Shown here in pieces: positions 51,213 to 59,071 of a DNA stretch of 64,000 bases. The position numbers and the translations under genes were made by a program. Below the pieces are notes generated by a model. That model had not been told where the DNA came from. It did not search any database and saw only the letters and a program-made list of their open reading frames with translations. The DNA comes from Prevotella sp. (lineage in GTDB: Bacteria > Bacteroidota > Bacteroidia > Bacteroidales > Bacteroidaceae): NCBI GenBank assembly GCA_017650905.1, contig JAGCDZ010000006.1, positions 1 through 64,000 of the forward strand. The letters run 5' to 3'. Position 1 is the stretch's first letter. Every line of letters begins with the position of its first letter.

Positions 51213-52319
51213 TTAAGTTCCATATTTCTCCATCAACTGATTGATGTTGTATTGCATCTCAATGCTGGTCGTATAATGAAAATACAGCGGGCTATTATCC
51301 AAAGAACGTTTCAGTATCTTATTAAGCAACTTAAAGTTCGACAATTGAGCAGCTTCAAACTTAGTGATATCACCCTGTACCTCGTTTAAAGAACGATCAA
51401 TAAAAACCGCATACTTTCTCAATATCGACACAACATAATCACAAACCTGAATCATTGGATTCGACGAATCTTCAAATCGATAGTTTGCCATCGCCACGCC
51501 ATCAATCTCTATCGGTTCCTCACTGATTACCTTCTCCACCTGCTTTTCTGTATCAAGCACAAGTGTTTTATTGGGATATGACGTAATCTCGGTAATATAA
51601 AAATGGCTGAACCATGTTACCCATTCGTCAGAGGTTTCATCTTGGATAAAAGTAAGTTCTTTCTTCGCCTTCGCATTATTAAGTAATCCAATAAGCAGAT
51701 GCGTTATTATGACATCGTTCATATTTGGCTGAGATTTTAGGAACTTTTGAGCAATATCTACAAGACCAGCAAGAAAAGCCACCTTATCTTTATCTGCGAT
51801 ATTCGGATAATGATATTTACCTAGATGACTCACGGTGTCATCAGGATATTTCTTCAGAATTTTATATAGAACAGCTTTCAGCGGGAATGATAATTGTATA
51901 TTATCGTTAATAGAATCAATAATATCAGCGAAAGCAAAATACCACACTTGCACCATTGAGAAATGGATATTCCATCCTTTCGTATCAATTAACTCCAACA
52001 TTTTCTTCAAGGTGTCTTTTCTCAAAATATCTTCAAAGCAACCTTTCAGATCCTTATTAGCTTTCAGTTCTTTCCCAGATGTTTTCCCGAGTGCTGTATG
52101 TAGCTCTGCATCGGAAATCACGACCTCTGCTTGGATACCTCCAAGTACAAAACATGTATTCTCACCAGCATTGACCTTTTTGCTTGGCAAAAGAACCAGA
52201 TGTTTAACATTATCCGTTTCGTCATAATACCACGTTTCGTTACTATCAAATTGCTCAGGGGTCACTCCTTGTAGCAATGCTACCACTCTTGCTAATTTTG
52301 ATTGTTTACTATAATTCAT
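51213..52319 (-). CDS. DUF3800-like protein
   Basis: A 368-residue soluble protein. The pattern of the DUF3800 family (RNase H-like fold) is visible in weak form: acidic N-terminal YYDETDNVKHLVLL, CFVLGGIQAEVVI, ELKANKDLKG (E-L-K/x) and near the C-terminus NPMIQVCDYVVSILRKY (D in I-Q-x-C/A-D). The first strand is less standard (D-E-T instead of F-x-D-E-S/T-G). DUF3800 proteins are frequent in defence islands. It begins 231 bases after the PRTase-like gene and has no clear promoter of its own. Confidence 0.6.
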   Translation of the reverse strand: MNYSKQSKLARVVALLQGVTPEQFDSNETWYYDETDNVKHLVLLPSKKVNAGENTCFVLGGIQAEVVISDAELHTALGKTSGKELKANKDLKGCFEDILRKDTLKKMLELIDTKGWNIHFSMVQVWYFAFADIIDSINDNIQLSFPLKAVLYKILKKYPDDTVSHLGKYHYPNIADKDKVAFLAGLVDIAQKFLKSQPNMNDVIITHLLIGLLNNAKAKKELTFIQDETSDEWVTWFSHFYITEITSYPNKTLVLDTEKQVEKVISEEPIEIDGVAMANYRFEDSSNPMIQVCDYVVSILRKYAVFIDRSLNEVQGDITKFEAAQLSNFKLLNKILKRSLDNSPLYFHYTTSIEMQYNINQLMEKYGT

Positions 52320-52550
52320 TTTAACAAATCGTTATTCTTCACCAAGAAACAAACTCTTTAACGCCCCAATCATCTCTATACCTTTACAGAAAATGTCTTC
52401 AAGTACTTCCTGCTGTGTTTGATATCATGCCAGAAGCCAAAGGAATCCTGCAATCAGGCTTATTTAACTTCAGGTAATGTATGATTGCTATAAATCGGTA
52501 TTTCATACTCCGTCCTTTCTAAATTTGATAATGTCCGCCCTTCTGCCCCC
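52320..52550 (-). other. Stretch between DUF3800-like and PRTase-like genes, with possible decayed small ORF
   Basis: A 35-codon frame (52506-52399, MKYRFIAIIHYLKLNKPDCR) is preceded by an SD-like GGACGGAG. After a possible frameshift, QTQQEVLEDIFCKGIEMIGA leads to a stop just before the DUF3800-like start. It may be a broken small gene; I see nothing else. Confidence 0.3.
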
Positions 52551-53237
52551 TCACATCTTCTTCACCACTATCTCCGGTATATAATGGTTCTTAGTTTCAA
52601 TATCTTCAAGCCCAAGACGCGGATAAACCATACCACCTATTCCAGGAACCACTTCACTACCCACGCGCTCATCATCAATGGCAAACGTTATAAAATGAAA
52701 CTTACGATTTATCTCCTTCGGAAATTCGCGCATCAAATTCGGTATGCCATCCATATACATGACAGGGGCAAGTATGGCTATTTGTTTGGGACTTATCTTC
52801 CCTATCAGTCTGGTCAACTGCGTCTTTACCACACACGAAGTGCTTATAATCGATTTGACGATTACAAGTAACTGGCAATCATCTATTGGTTCTTCGTATG
52901 CTTTCTCAATTGGCGATATTTCCACTTTGGAACCATCCTCATTGATATGCACAACCTCGCGGGAACTCCAATAGACCGATTTCTTCAATTCGCCCTTACC
53001 GAAGCCCGATTCAACACCTGTCGCCAACCAATCAGCATCTTCCGAAGCACATACCAACATTGTATTCTCTGCGGGAATTGCTTTATACTCATATGCTAAG
53101 ACTTTACCAAGTTCCTCACCAAGCACTTGGAATGCCTTGCGGTATTTTTCTATGCTCGTGGTTTTGTCCGTCAAAGCCTCAAGAGAAGCCTTGATTACTA
53201 CTTCATCACCATATTGTAGGTTTTTAAACGTTCTCAT
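52551..53237 (-). CDS. Phosphoribosyltransferase-like protein (uracil-PRTase-like)
   Basis: A 228-residue protein that reads like a type I PRTase. MLVCASEDADWLATGVESGF (about 61-80) fits the core strand-loop-helix. LLVIVKSIISTSCVVKTQLTRL (about 123-144) occupies the place of the PRPP loop (V-D-D-x-x-x-T-G-x-T), but without the acidic pair. IAILAPVMYMDGI and the ending EVVPGIGGMVYPRLGLED (about 197-214) match the I-x-P-G-L-G-D...F-G block of uracil PRTases. The altered PRPP motif makes catalysis doubtful; it may bind a nucleotide or PRPP. It lies 15 bases after a nuclease-like gene. Confidence 0.6.
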   Translation of the reverse strand: MRTFKNLQYGDEVVIKASLEALTDKTTSIEKYRKAFQVLGEELGKVLAYEYKAIPAENTMLVCASEDADWLATGVESGFGKGELKKSVYWSSREVVHINEDGSKVEISPIEKAYEEPIDDCQLLVIVKSIISTSCVVKTQLTRLIGKISPKQIAILAPVMYMDGIPNLMREFPKEINRKFHFITFAIDDERVGSEVVPGIGGMVYPRLGLEDIETKNHYIPEIVVKKM

Positions 53238-53252
53238 AAGACCTCCTTTCTC

Positions 53253-54095
53253 TTATAGAATTGCAACTAGCTCACGCCTTGTTTTTGGTCGTTTATCGAT
53301 GATTTCCTGTTCTTTCCCTTCTGGCCAGGGGCAACTGCCAGTAAAATCCCCCATCTCCCAGTAAAACATCCTTCCGCTTACATAATAGCGAAGACCTTCA
53401 ATCTTGTCCAAGACTTCACGACAGGCCGCACTAATCGTACCATCAGCAAATATGTTCAGATTAAAATGCCTCGTTTTCTCCGCACTGGCGACAATCTCCG
53501 ACAAACTTACCCGATGATTGCTACCGTATCCTCGCCAAACACCAAGGAATACCTGAGCCACATTCGCCAAGTCGTCAATAGTTGCACTGCTGCCGTTAAC
53601 TGATATTTGCCTAAGAGCGTCAATAAACTCTTCACTGATGAGAATCAGTCCGTTCAAATCATCCTCATATGGGAAAAACTCTGCCGTTGTATATTCTTGA
53701 ATACTCACAGGGATATTTTCGCCGACATTACTATTAGCTGCAGAGTAAACCAATTTCAGAGCAAACGCTTCACTACGATCCTGACAGTCCTTTATCTGAT
53801 TTTCAAAATCAGAAGATATAGTCCTATCAGACGATTTCGTATTCCAAGTCAAACTTTGGGTATTCTTCAGTTGATGATATACGTTCTTGTCGGGGTGGGC
53901 AATCAGCAAATCATCAACAAAGGTGTCTTCTAACTGCGTCTGCAAAGCCACACCCTCAAGAGCTGCTTTATATTTTGCGATGCACGATACTATCTGGAAT
54001 ACAGCATAACAATCCTCATAAAGACCGCCTTTGGCATTTGCCTCACCGCCTTTATGTTTATTTGCAAGATATGCTTTGTCTGCCTCACTTCTCAT
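53253..54095 (-). CDS. PD-(D/E)xK nuclease-like protein (DUF4297/Mrr-type N-terminus)
   Basis: A 280-residue protein. KGGEANAKGGLYEDCYAVFQIV (about 15-36), then TQLEDTFVDDLLIAHPDKNVYHQLKNTQ (about 54-81), follow the E...D-x(n)-Q/E-x-K layout of restriction-like folds such as DUF4297/Cap4 (D62/D63 and K78 the candidate residues). The rest is helical; no helicase or SAVED-type domain is fused. The start overlaps the DUF1653 gene by 11 bases. It is likely the nuclease of a three-gene unit with DUF1653 and the PRTase-like protein. Confidence 0.6.
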   Translation of the reverse strand: MRSEADKAYLANKHKGGEANAKGGLYEDCYAVFQIVSCIAKYKAALEGVALQTQLEDTFVDDLLIAHPDKNVYHQLKNTQSLTWNTKSSDRTISSDFENQIKDCQDRSEAFALKLVYSAANSNVGENIPVSIQEYTTAEFFPYEDDLNGLILISEEFIDALRQISVNGSSATIDDLANVAQVFLGVWRGYGSNHRVSLSEIVASAEKTRHFNLNIFADGTISAACREVLDKIEGLRYYVSGRMFYWEMGDFTGSCPWPEGKEQEIIDKRPKTRRELVAIL

Positions 54096-54327
54096 ACGCC
54101 TCTTCCTTAGTTATTTCTGTGAAACGTTTTATTATTTTACCATTTCTTTCAACAACACCATCAAACATCTCTTTGGGACGCACCCATACTTTATGGTCAC
54201 CGTATAAAGCCTGATAAACTACAACAGGTGCTAACGATTCACTGTCCTGCCCGATGGCCAGAACTTTATATTTACCACCCTTAAAGTGACGATAATATCG
54301 TGTTGTACCTGTCATAACCAGTTTCAA
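54085..54327 (-). CDS. DUF1653 protein
   Basis: An 80-residue single-domain DUF1653 protein. Signature: YYRHFKGGKYKVLAIGQDSESLAPVVVYQALYGDHKVWVRPKEMFDGVV. The domain resembles a small SH3-like beta-barrel; its function is not known. It is usually found alone or at the N-terminus of larger proteins; here it is the first gene of the minus-strand unit with its own promoter upstream and an 11-base overlap with the nuclease-like gene. Confidence 0.88.
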   Translation of the reverse strand: MKLVMTGTTRYYRHFKGGKYKVLAIGQDSESLAPVVVYQALYGDHKVWVRPKEMFDGVVERNGKIIKRFTEITKEEAYEK

Positions 54328-54346
54328 GTGATTAAATATTTTGCTG

Positions 54347-54354
54347 CAAATTTA
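54347..54354 (-). promoter_or_regulatory. -7 element TAAATTTG of the DUF1653-nuclease-PRTase unit
   Basis: TAAATTTG on the minus strand at 54354-54347, 19 bases before the DUF1653 start; no -33 TTTG is evident. Confidence 0.55.
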
Positions 54355-54461
54355 CAGTTTTTATTTGAATAATATACTCTTTCATCTATTTTTTTGCACT
54401 TTTTCTTCATTTTTGTGCAATTTCCTTCCAAATTTCAGTTATAATCAAAAACCATGAGTAT

Positions 54462-55055
54462 TCATTCTATCTCCTTCAGCATTACCGCCGGGACAAATGC
54501 GATTGCCACGCTCGCAACCCCTTCTATCTCCACCACCACTCTCTTGCATCTTTTCACCCGCCTAATCACTCCCGTAACACCTTCAAAAGGGCCGCCGGTA
54601 ATCATGACGTGCTTGCCTTCTTTGCCTACAACGGTCTCGTCGTCCAGAAACATCACACTATCATCAGTCCTGGAGGCCACACGCATAAAAGTCTCCATTT
54701 GCCTGTTAGACACGGTCATAATGGTATGCGGCTGCTGAGCAGTTTGGTCAATCATATATCGCAAGGGTTCCAATACCTTATTCGATGATTTCAACCCACT
54801 AATCCGCTCCTGAGTAGAGCGCACGAAGATGAGGTTATTGATGGCAGGCACCAGTTTGCGATGAGGGTTATCTGTATCAACATTTACCAGTTTATATGAC
54901 ATTGGTATAAAGTTTTCTATCCCCAGCCGGTCTAGCTCAGTTTTCACCTTGAGCTCACGCGAGTATGTCACTCTCATCGGAAACCAAATCTTGGGGTCAC
55001 CACACATCGCTGTGTCGTGCCATAAGCCTTTTCCAACTTGATTCGTTGCCATCAT
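54462..55055 (-). CDS. UpxY-family transcription antiterminator (NusG-like)
   Basis: A 197-residue NusG paralogue. The N-terminal NGN domain runs WFPMRVTYSRELKVKTELDRLGIENFIPMSY, then KLVPAINNLIFVRST; the C-terminal KOW is GKHVMITGGPFEGVTGVIRRVKRCKRVVVEIEG (about 148-180). UpxY proteins bind RNA polymerase at the start of capsule operons in Bacteroides and keep transcription going through them. Here no capsule genes follow; a 16-kb run of defence-type genes on the same strand does. A canonical promoter lies 94 bases upstream, leaving a leader in which UpxY-type proteins usually act. Confidence 0.92.
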   Translation of the reverse strand: MMATNQVGKGLWHDTAMCGDPKIWFPMRVTYSRELKVKTELDRLGIENFIPMSYKLVNVDTDNPHRKLVPAINNLIFVRSTQERISGLKSSNKVLEPLRYMIDQTAQQPHTIMTVSNRQMETFMRVASRTDDSVMFLDDETVVGKEGKHVMITGGPFEGVTGVIRRVKRCKRVVVEIEGVASVAIAFVPAVMLKEIE

Positions 55056-55148
55056 ATTACTCTGATTTTCAGTCGCTTTATGACTTTAACTATAACCTCT
55101 GATTTCTATGAATCCGATTGTTCTTGTGCAAATTATACATCTATGGTG

Positions 55149-55180
55149 CAAATATACGAAAATTTTACTTAACTACCAAA
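55149..55180 (-). promoter_or_regulatory. Promoter of the UpxY gene
   Basis: Minus strand TTTG (55180-55177), 20 bases, TATATTTG (55156-55149); no inverted repeats flanking it as in invertible capsule promoters. Leader of about 90 bases. Confidence 0.8.
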
Positions 55181-55274
55181 CAAATGCAGAAAAACTTTTT
55201 TAGTGTTAATCTACGCATTTTATAGAATGAAAGATGTTTTTTAACTAAAACTTGCATATATCAAAGATTTGTCG

Positions 55275-55282
55275 TATCTTTG
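55275..55282 (+). promoter_or_regulatory. -7 element TATCTTTG of the toxin-antitoxin pair
   Basis: TATCTTTG at 55275-55282, 26 bases before the antitoxin ATG. Confidence 0.65.
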
Positions 55283-55308
55283 CCCCGAAAATAAAAAAGG
55301 ACCAATAT

Positions 55309-55506
55309 ATGTGTACAGTTCGTATAAAAGTTGATGAGGCAGTAATGCAGAGAATAAATCCTTCGCTGACAAGTAGTGAACTTATTGGCAAGTGGTTGCA
55401 GGAGCAAGTAGACATGCTGATAGAGGAGTATGAGTCTCCAGACATGAGTGTTGAAGAACTCTATCGTGCAATTGAACAAGATGTCAAAGCTATTTACGCA
55501 GACTGA
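55309..55506 (+). CDS. Antitoxin-like small protein
   Basis: A 65-residue protein, MCTVRIKVDEAVMQRINPSL and an acidic helical C-terminus ending IEQDVKAIYAD. The start has the V-R-I-K-V strand of ribbon-helix-helix-type DNA-binding antitoxins. It is coupled to the following RelE/ParE-like gene by a TGATG overlap (the stop and next start share bases), and has its own promoter, the usual type II layout with the antitoxin first. Confidence 0.75.
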   Translation: MCTVRIKVDEAVMQRINPSLTSSELIGKWLQEQVDMLIEEYESPDMSVEELYRAIEQDVKAIYAD

Positions 55507-55820
55507 TGGGAGGATCATCATTCAGGTACGTTATAAAAGCGCGGGCGCAAATGAAGATACGCTCATTCTATAAGAATGTGGCTAAGAAGTATCGACATAC
55601 ATATGACTTTGATGATTTCATGCGTAATGTTCACGACGCACTTTTTGGCATATACCAAATTGAGGTATCCCTTCCTAGGCGCAAACCTACACTCAGTCGA
55701 TGGAAGGGCTATCATATGGCTAATACAGAAAAATGGTATTTTGCTTACACAATAAATGGTGATACGATTACGATTGTCGATGCCTGCCACGCCCAAAATA
55801 TGTATAATAAGGAACAGTAG
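55506..55820 (+). CDS. RelE/ParE-like toxin
   Basis: A 104-residue basic protein (MGGSSFRYVIKARAQMKIRS). The helices RSFYKNVAKKYRHTYDFDDFMRNVHDAL, then strands KWYFAYTINGDTITIVDACHAQNMY with C-terminal H, fit the RelE/ParE fold, whose members cleave mRNA on the ribosome or block gyrase. Which activity applies is not readable. It follows the antitoxin with overlapping codons. The end of the gene abuts a truncated transposase on the other strand. Confidence 0.72.
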   Translation: MGGSSFRYVIKARAQMKIRSFYKNVAKKYRHTYDFDDFMRNVHDALFGIYQIEVSLPRRKPTLSRWKGYHMANTEKWYFAYTINGDTITIVDACHAQNMYNKEQ

Positions 55821-55829
55821 TTTTGGGGA

Positions 55830-55875
55830 TAAGATAGATACCAATACCACTCTTTTTCCTAATCGGTCGTGCCAT
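55830..55875 (-). pseudogene. 5' remnant of a REP-associated (IS200-like) transposase gene
   Basis: On the minus strand from an ATG at 55875 the frame reads MARPIRKKSGIGIYLIPK. The first 14 residues match the start of REP-type tyrosine transposases (M-A-R-P-x-R-x-x-S-G-I-x-x-Y-H); after that the sequence belongs to the toxin end. A complete promoter (55936-55905) stands upstream, with no gene left to express. Confidence 0.6.
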
Positions 55876-55904
55876 CGATTCTGATGTCTTATACAATACA
55901 AAGG

Positions 55905-55936
55905 CAAAGATACAAACATATTCTCAATTATCCAAA
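55905..55936 (-). promoter_or_regulatory. Orphan promoter of the transposase remnant
   Basis: Minus strand TTTG (55936-55933), 20 bases, TATCTTTG (55912-55905). Confidence 0.65.
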
Positions 55937-55973
55937 TATTCAGTGAAGAAATTGATTAGTTAGAACCGACCCC

Positions 55974-56190
55974 GTGATCCCTAGGCGGGTCTATTGTTAC
56001 ATGAAGTCCGAGCTGCTCTATCCTGGTAAAAACACATCGGCAGAGGTCTTCAAGAAAGACCTGATAGAATACATTGACTATTATAACAATGAGAGAATAA
56101 AGCTCAGATTAAATGGAATGAGTCCAGTACAAAACCGGACTCAATTCCAAATGAGCAATAGTGTTTAATCTGTCCGAACTTTGGGGTTCA
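55974..56190 (+). mobile_element. 3' remnant of an IS3-family insertion sequence
   Basis: Residues MKSELLYPGKN and DLIEYIDYYNNERIKLRLNG, then MSPVQNR, are the last 50 or so residues of an IS3-family transposase (integrase core end Y-I-D-Y-Y-N-x-x-R...G-x-S-P-V-Q). The stop is at 56166-56168, and TGTCCGAACTTTGGGGTTCA (56171-56190) is a typical right terminal repeat of this family. The other end and the rest of the element are missing. It follows the REP-type remnant. The next 217 bases to the acyltransferase hold no gene I can support; an AGACCAGTCCCCCTGATCGA motif lies at 56225. Confidence 0.8.
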
Positions 56191-56407
56191 CTTCAGTGAT
56201 TGATCTTTTCTCCCTAAGGATCAAAGACCAGTCCCCCTGATCGATCCGCAAATCATGTTTCTATGCTGCAAATATACAAAAAATTCGCTTTATTTCCAAA
56301 TTAAAGCAGAAAAAATCTTCTATGTACGAAAAATACATCAGGCATCTTGGAAAAAGATACTGAGAATGATCATTAGAAACCTCGCGATTACACTCGTGAG
56401 TCCCAAC

Positions 56408-57334
56408 TTAGTTCATGATTCTCTTTTTTCTAAAAAATAACGGTGAGATTCGTAATACGTCCATTAGATATCCTATACAAAGACTACCGCTGATACAAAC
56501 TGTTAGCGAGGCTATTAAAAACAGTACGCCAGTCTTGTCATACGTAAAATATGAGACCATTACCTTGCACAAGATGGTGAAGATCGGCGAGAATATATAA
56601 AGTAAAAGACTATTTTTCCCAAAGTAAATAATTGTTTTTTGAACGGTCTTATGCGAATACTTGAACACAAGAAGGCTACAGCTGATGACGAGATAGACGA
56701 TAAGGATTCCCCCAAGTGTTGATGGATTTAGATATTGCTTGTGACAGATGATCAATATAAATGCCCAAATAGCCAGTGCTGAAGATTGGAAAAACCGCGT
56801 AAAATTAATGTTACATTGACGTAAGATGACACCAACCAGTAAGAATATGGATGATGTGAATGGAAGAATCCCTAGCACGTGGGAATAGAGGAAGAAGGTA
56901 AATCCAATCAAGATAAAACGGTTCAGGTTTTTCGCTCGGAAATAACGAAACACAACGTAATAGGTCATGCCACAGAGTACCAACGAGTGAAGATACCAAT
57001 AAGGACCCAAAGGATGAAGTAACAATTTGATAAAGAACAGTTCCACGTTTAGATGATCAAGATGTTCATTGATAGGTAACAATGAAGCCATCACGATATA
57101 TCCACTTTCCATGACGATATATGGTATAGCAAGTCCGGAAATGGCCAGCAGGAACGACCGCCAGTTCTTTTCGATGTTCATCAGATAGCCAGAAATAACA
57201 AGAAAGACAGGCATGTGGAATGTATATACCACCTGTTTTGCATACGGATAAAGGTGCTCAATATACACTAAATGGAAAGTAATGACCAAGATAATCATCA
57301 CACCCTTTAGATAATCAAGCTCCTTTATTCGCAT
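56408..57334 (-). CDS. Acyltransferase 3 family membrane protein
   Basis: A 308-residue protein with about ten membrane helices. The start RIKELDYLKGVMIILVITFHLVY (H near residue 21) and FHMPVFLVISGYLM are the acyltransferase-3 (OafA/NodX/fucose-O-acetylase) signature. It would transfer acetyl or other acyl groups to extracellular sugars. It follows the Lys-C-like protease by 15 bases and is the last gene of the surface-protein operon. The sugar target is unknown. Confidence 0.87.
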   Translation of the reverse strand: MRIKELDYLKGVMIILVITFHLVYIEHLYPYAKQVVYTFHMPVFLVISGYLMNIEKNWRSFLLAISGLAIPYIVMESGYIVMASLLPINEHLDHLNVELFFIKLLLHPLGPYWYLHSLVLCGMTYYVVFRYFRAKNLNRFILIGFTFFLYSHVLGILPFTSSIFLLVGVILRQCNINFTRFFQSSALAIWAFILIICHKQYLNPSTLGGILIVYLVISCSLLVFKYSHKTVQKTIIYFGKNSLLLYIFSPIFTILCKVMVSYFTYDKTGVLFLIASLTVCISGSLCIGYLMDVLRISPLFFRKKRIMN

Positions 57335-57349
57335 GCTCTTACACTATAT

Positions 57350-59056
57350 TCAATATATTGACCCTTTGGTAATGTCAACTATTGCCCCTAAAGAAGCTTC
57401 AAAACCATTTCGGGTCTCTATGACACCATCGTTTATAATCTGAAGAGATGCTCCAGATTTTAATAGAATGTCAACGTTCGAAATTGTACCACCATCAACA
57501 ATGAGTTTACCACCGGCTTCAACTATAATACAACAATTGCCTATCATTTCAACATCACTTTGAACAGTGAGCTGTCCGCTATTGGTAATTCGTATATTAC
57601 TGTATAGCTGTTGATCCATAGTTATTGTTTTTGTCGTAGATATAATTAGCAAGCCTTCCATAGTCTGCACACCAGCATTAATAGAGTCCAGCCAACAATC
57701 CAAGCGCCTATATATACTATTGCTATTATTGCCACTCCAAGACACATTGAATTTCCCATACCAATCAGGTTCGTCAATGTTATTGACACAATCTGCATAA
57801 CCTCCATGTAACTGACCAATTACCTTATGCTCTGCTGTAAACAAAGGGGAACCGGAAGAACCTCCTTCCGTTGTACTATGACCATTTAGAGTTGATCTCC
57901 AGATTACTTTCCAGTGATTTGCATTGGTGGATTCTGTATAACTTAAATATGATGCAGATATGGGTTGAGATGCTATTGTCGAGATTTTCTTAACATCGCC
58001 TCTTGGATGATGAATACATACGCCAGCTGCACCGCTTTGACCAGAATGATCCCATCCTAGGTAAAAGGGTGTATAATTTGAAAGTTCTTGAGGGTCTTCA
58101 GAAAGGCGTAACAATGCAAAATCAGAATTAGAATAATTGGCTAGAATTGTTGCTCCAGATGTAGAATAATATGTAGGTTCTAAACTGACATTTGCACATC
58201 CAGGTGCTTCATAATTCCAATAAAACGAATAATAGTCGAGATTGGAATTCTCTTCAGCATCTCCATAATCGCTTATACAATGATTTGCTGTCAGGAAAAG
58301 AGGTGCCTGACTAAGATTTGTGGTATTAATAAGTGAACCTGTACACCATCTGTTGCCATAAACTAAAATCATTGCAACGGCTTTTTTCTCATTCTGCCAA
58401 TTCTGTCCCTCCTCACAGTTGATATTAACCATACAACTGCCAGACTGGCCAAAACCAGCCTTTTCAATATTGATGTAACGATACCCATGGACAATATATT
58501 CTATATTGATGATGGCATCCTCGGTTACTTCTTTTGGCTGATAATATTCCAGTACAACGTCATTATCATATACCAATCCTGTTGCAAAGCCACGAACATT
58601 TTCCCTATCTCCCTTATTGTTCTTAGAGGTAAAGGCTCCTATGGAATGCTTCCTATTTTTAGAATAAACAAAGAGTTTACCACCTTTTGGAATCCAGAAT
58701 TTATTATAACAGAAGTTCACTGAAAGCGCACCAGGACAGACAACATTCAGTTGCCACAGTTTGTCGCCATTTGAGAGTTCATACCAAACGCCAGAGTTGT
58801 CAAGATTGTAGCTAACTTTGTGCTGATAGCCAAAGCGGGGTGGCATATCGTATTCTTCATCTTCCTTGTCTTCTTGTTCAATCTTAGCCATATCCAATTG
58901 GGGCATTGTGACAACAGGAAATGCACTCTTGGATCTGATCATCATATTTAATCTGGTGTCAAAACTGATTGGTTGCTCATTCGTGCTCAGTTGCGCATGG
59001 GCATTTGTAAGGAAACAAGTAAAGACAAAAAGTAAAATCGTTTTGAGATGATACAT
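57350..59056 (-). CDS. Secreted trypsin-like serine protease (lysyl endopeptidase type) with C-terminal beta-solenoid
   Basis: A 568-residue secreted protease. It has a signal peptide (LKTILLFVFTCFLTNAHAQ), an N-terminal domain with GVWYELSNGDKLWQLNVVCPGALSVNF, and an S1-family domain: WCTGSLINTT, LFLTANHCI (His), NSDFALLRL (Asp) and STTEGGSSGSPLF (Ser), with paired cysteines as in lysyl endopeptidase and gingipain-like S1 enzymes. The C-terminus (about 475-568) reads like a short right-handed beta-solenoid (LKSGASLQIINDGVIETRNG). Lys specificity is not certain. It follows the S74/T9SS protein by 15 bases. Confidence 0.88.
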   Translation of the reverse strand: MYHLKTILLFVFTCFLTNAHAQLSTNEQPISFDTRLNMMIRSKSAFPVVTMPQLDMAKIEQEDKEDEEYDMPPRFGYQHKVSYNLDNSGVWYELSNGDKLWQLNVVCPGALSVNFCYNKFWIPKGGKLFVYSKNRKHSIGAFTSKNNKGDRENVRGFATGLVYDNDVVLEYYQPKEVTEDAIINIEYIVHGYRYINIEKAGFGQSGSCMVNINCEEGQNWQNEKKAVAMILVYGNRWCTGSLINTTNLSQAPLFLTANHCISDYGDAEENSNLDYYSFYWNYEAPGCANVSLEPTYYSTSGATILANYSNSDFALLRLSEDPQELSNYTPFYLGWDHSGQSGAAGVCIHHPRGDVKKISTIASQPISASYLSYTESTNANHWKVIWRSTLNGHSTTEGGSSGSPLFTAEHKVIGQLHGGYADCVNNIDEPDWYGKFNVSWSGNNSNSIYRRLDCWLDSINAGVQTMEGLLIISTTKTITMDQQLYSNIRITNSGQLTVQSDVEMIGNCCIIVEAGGKLIVDGGTISNVDILLKSGASLQIINDGVIETRNGFEASLGAIVDITKGSIY

Positions 59057-59071
59057 AAAAATGCCCTCCTT

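Noticed and set aside
54462-57334. Capsular polysaccharide locus, suggested by UpxY and an acyltransferase
   Set aside because: No glycosyltransferases, Wzx/Wzy or nucleotide-sugar genes are present, and the acyltransferase belongs to another operon beyond the mobile-element remnants.
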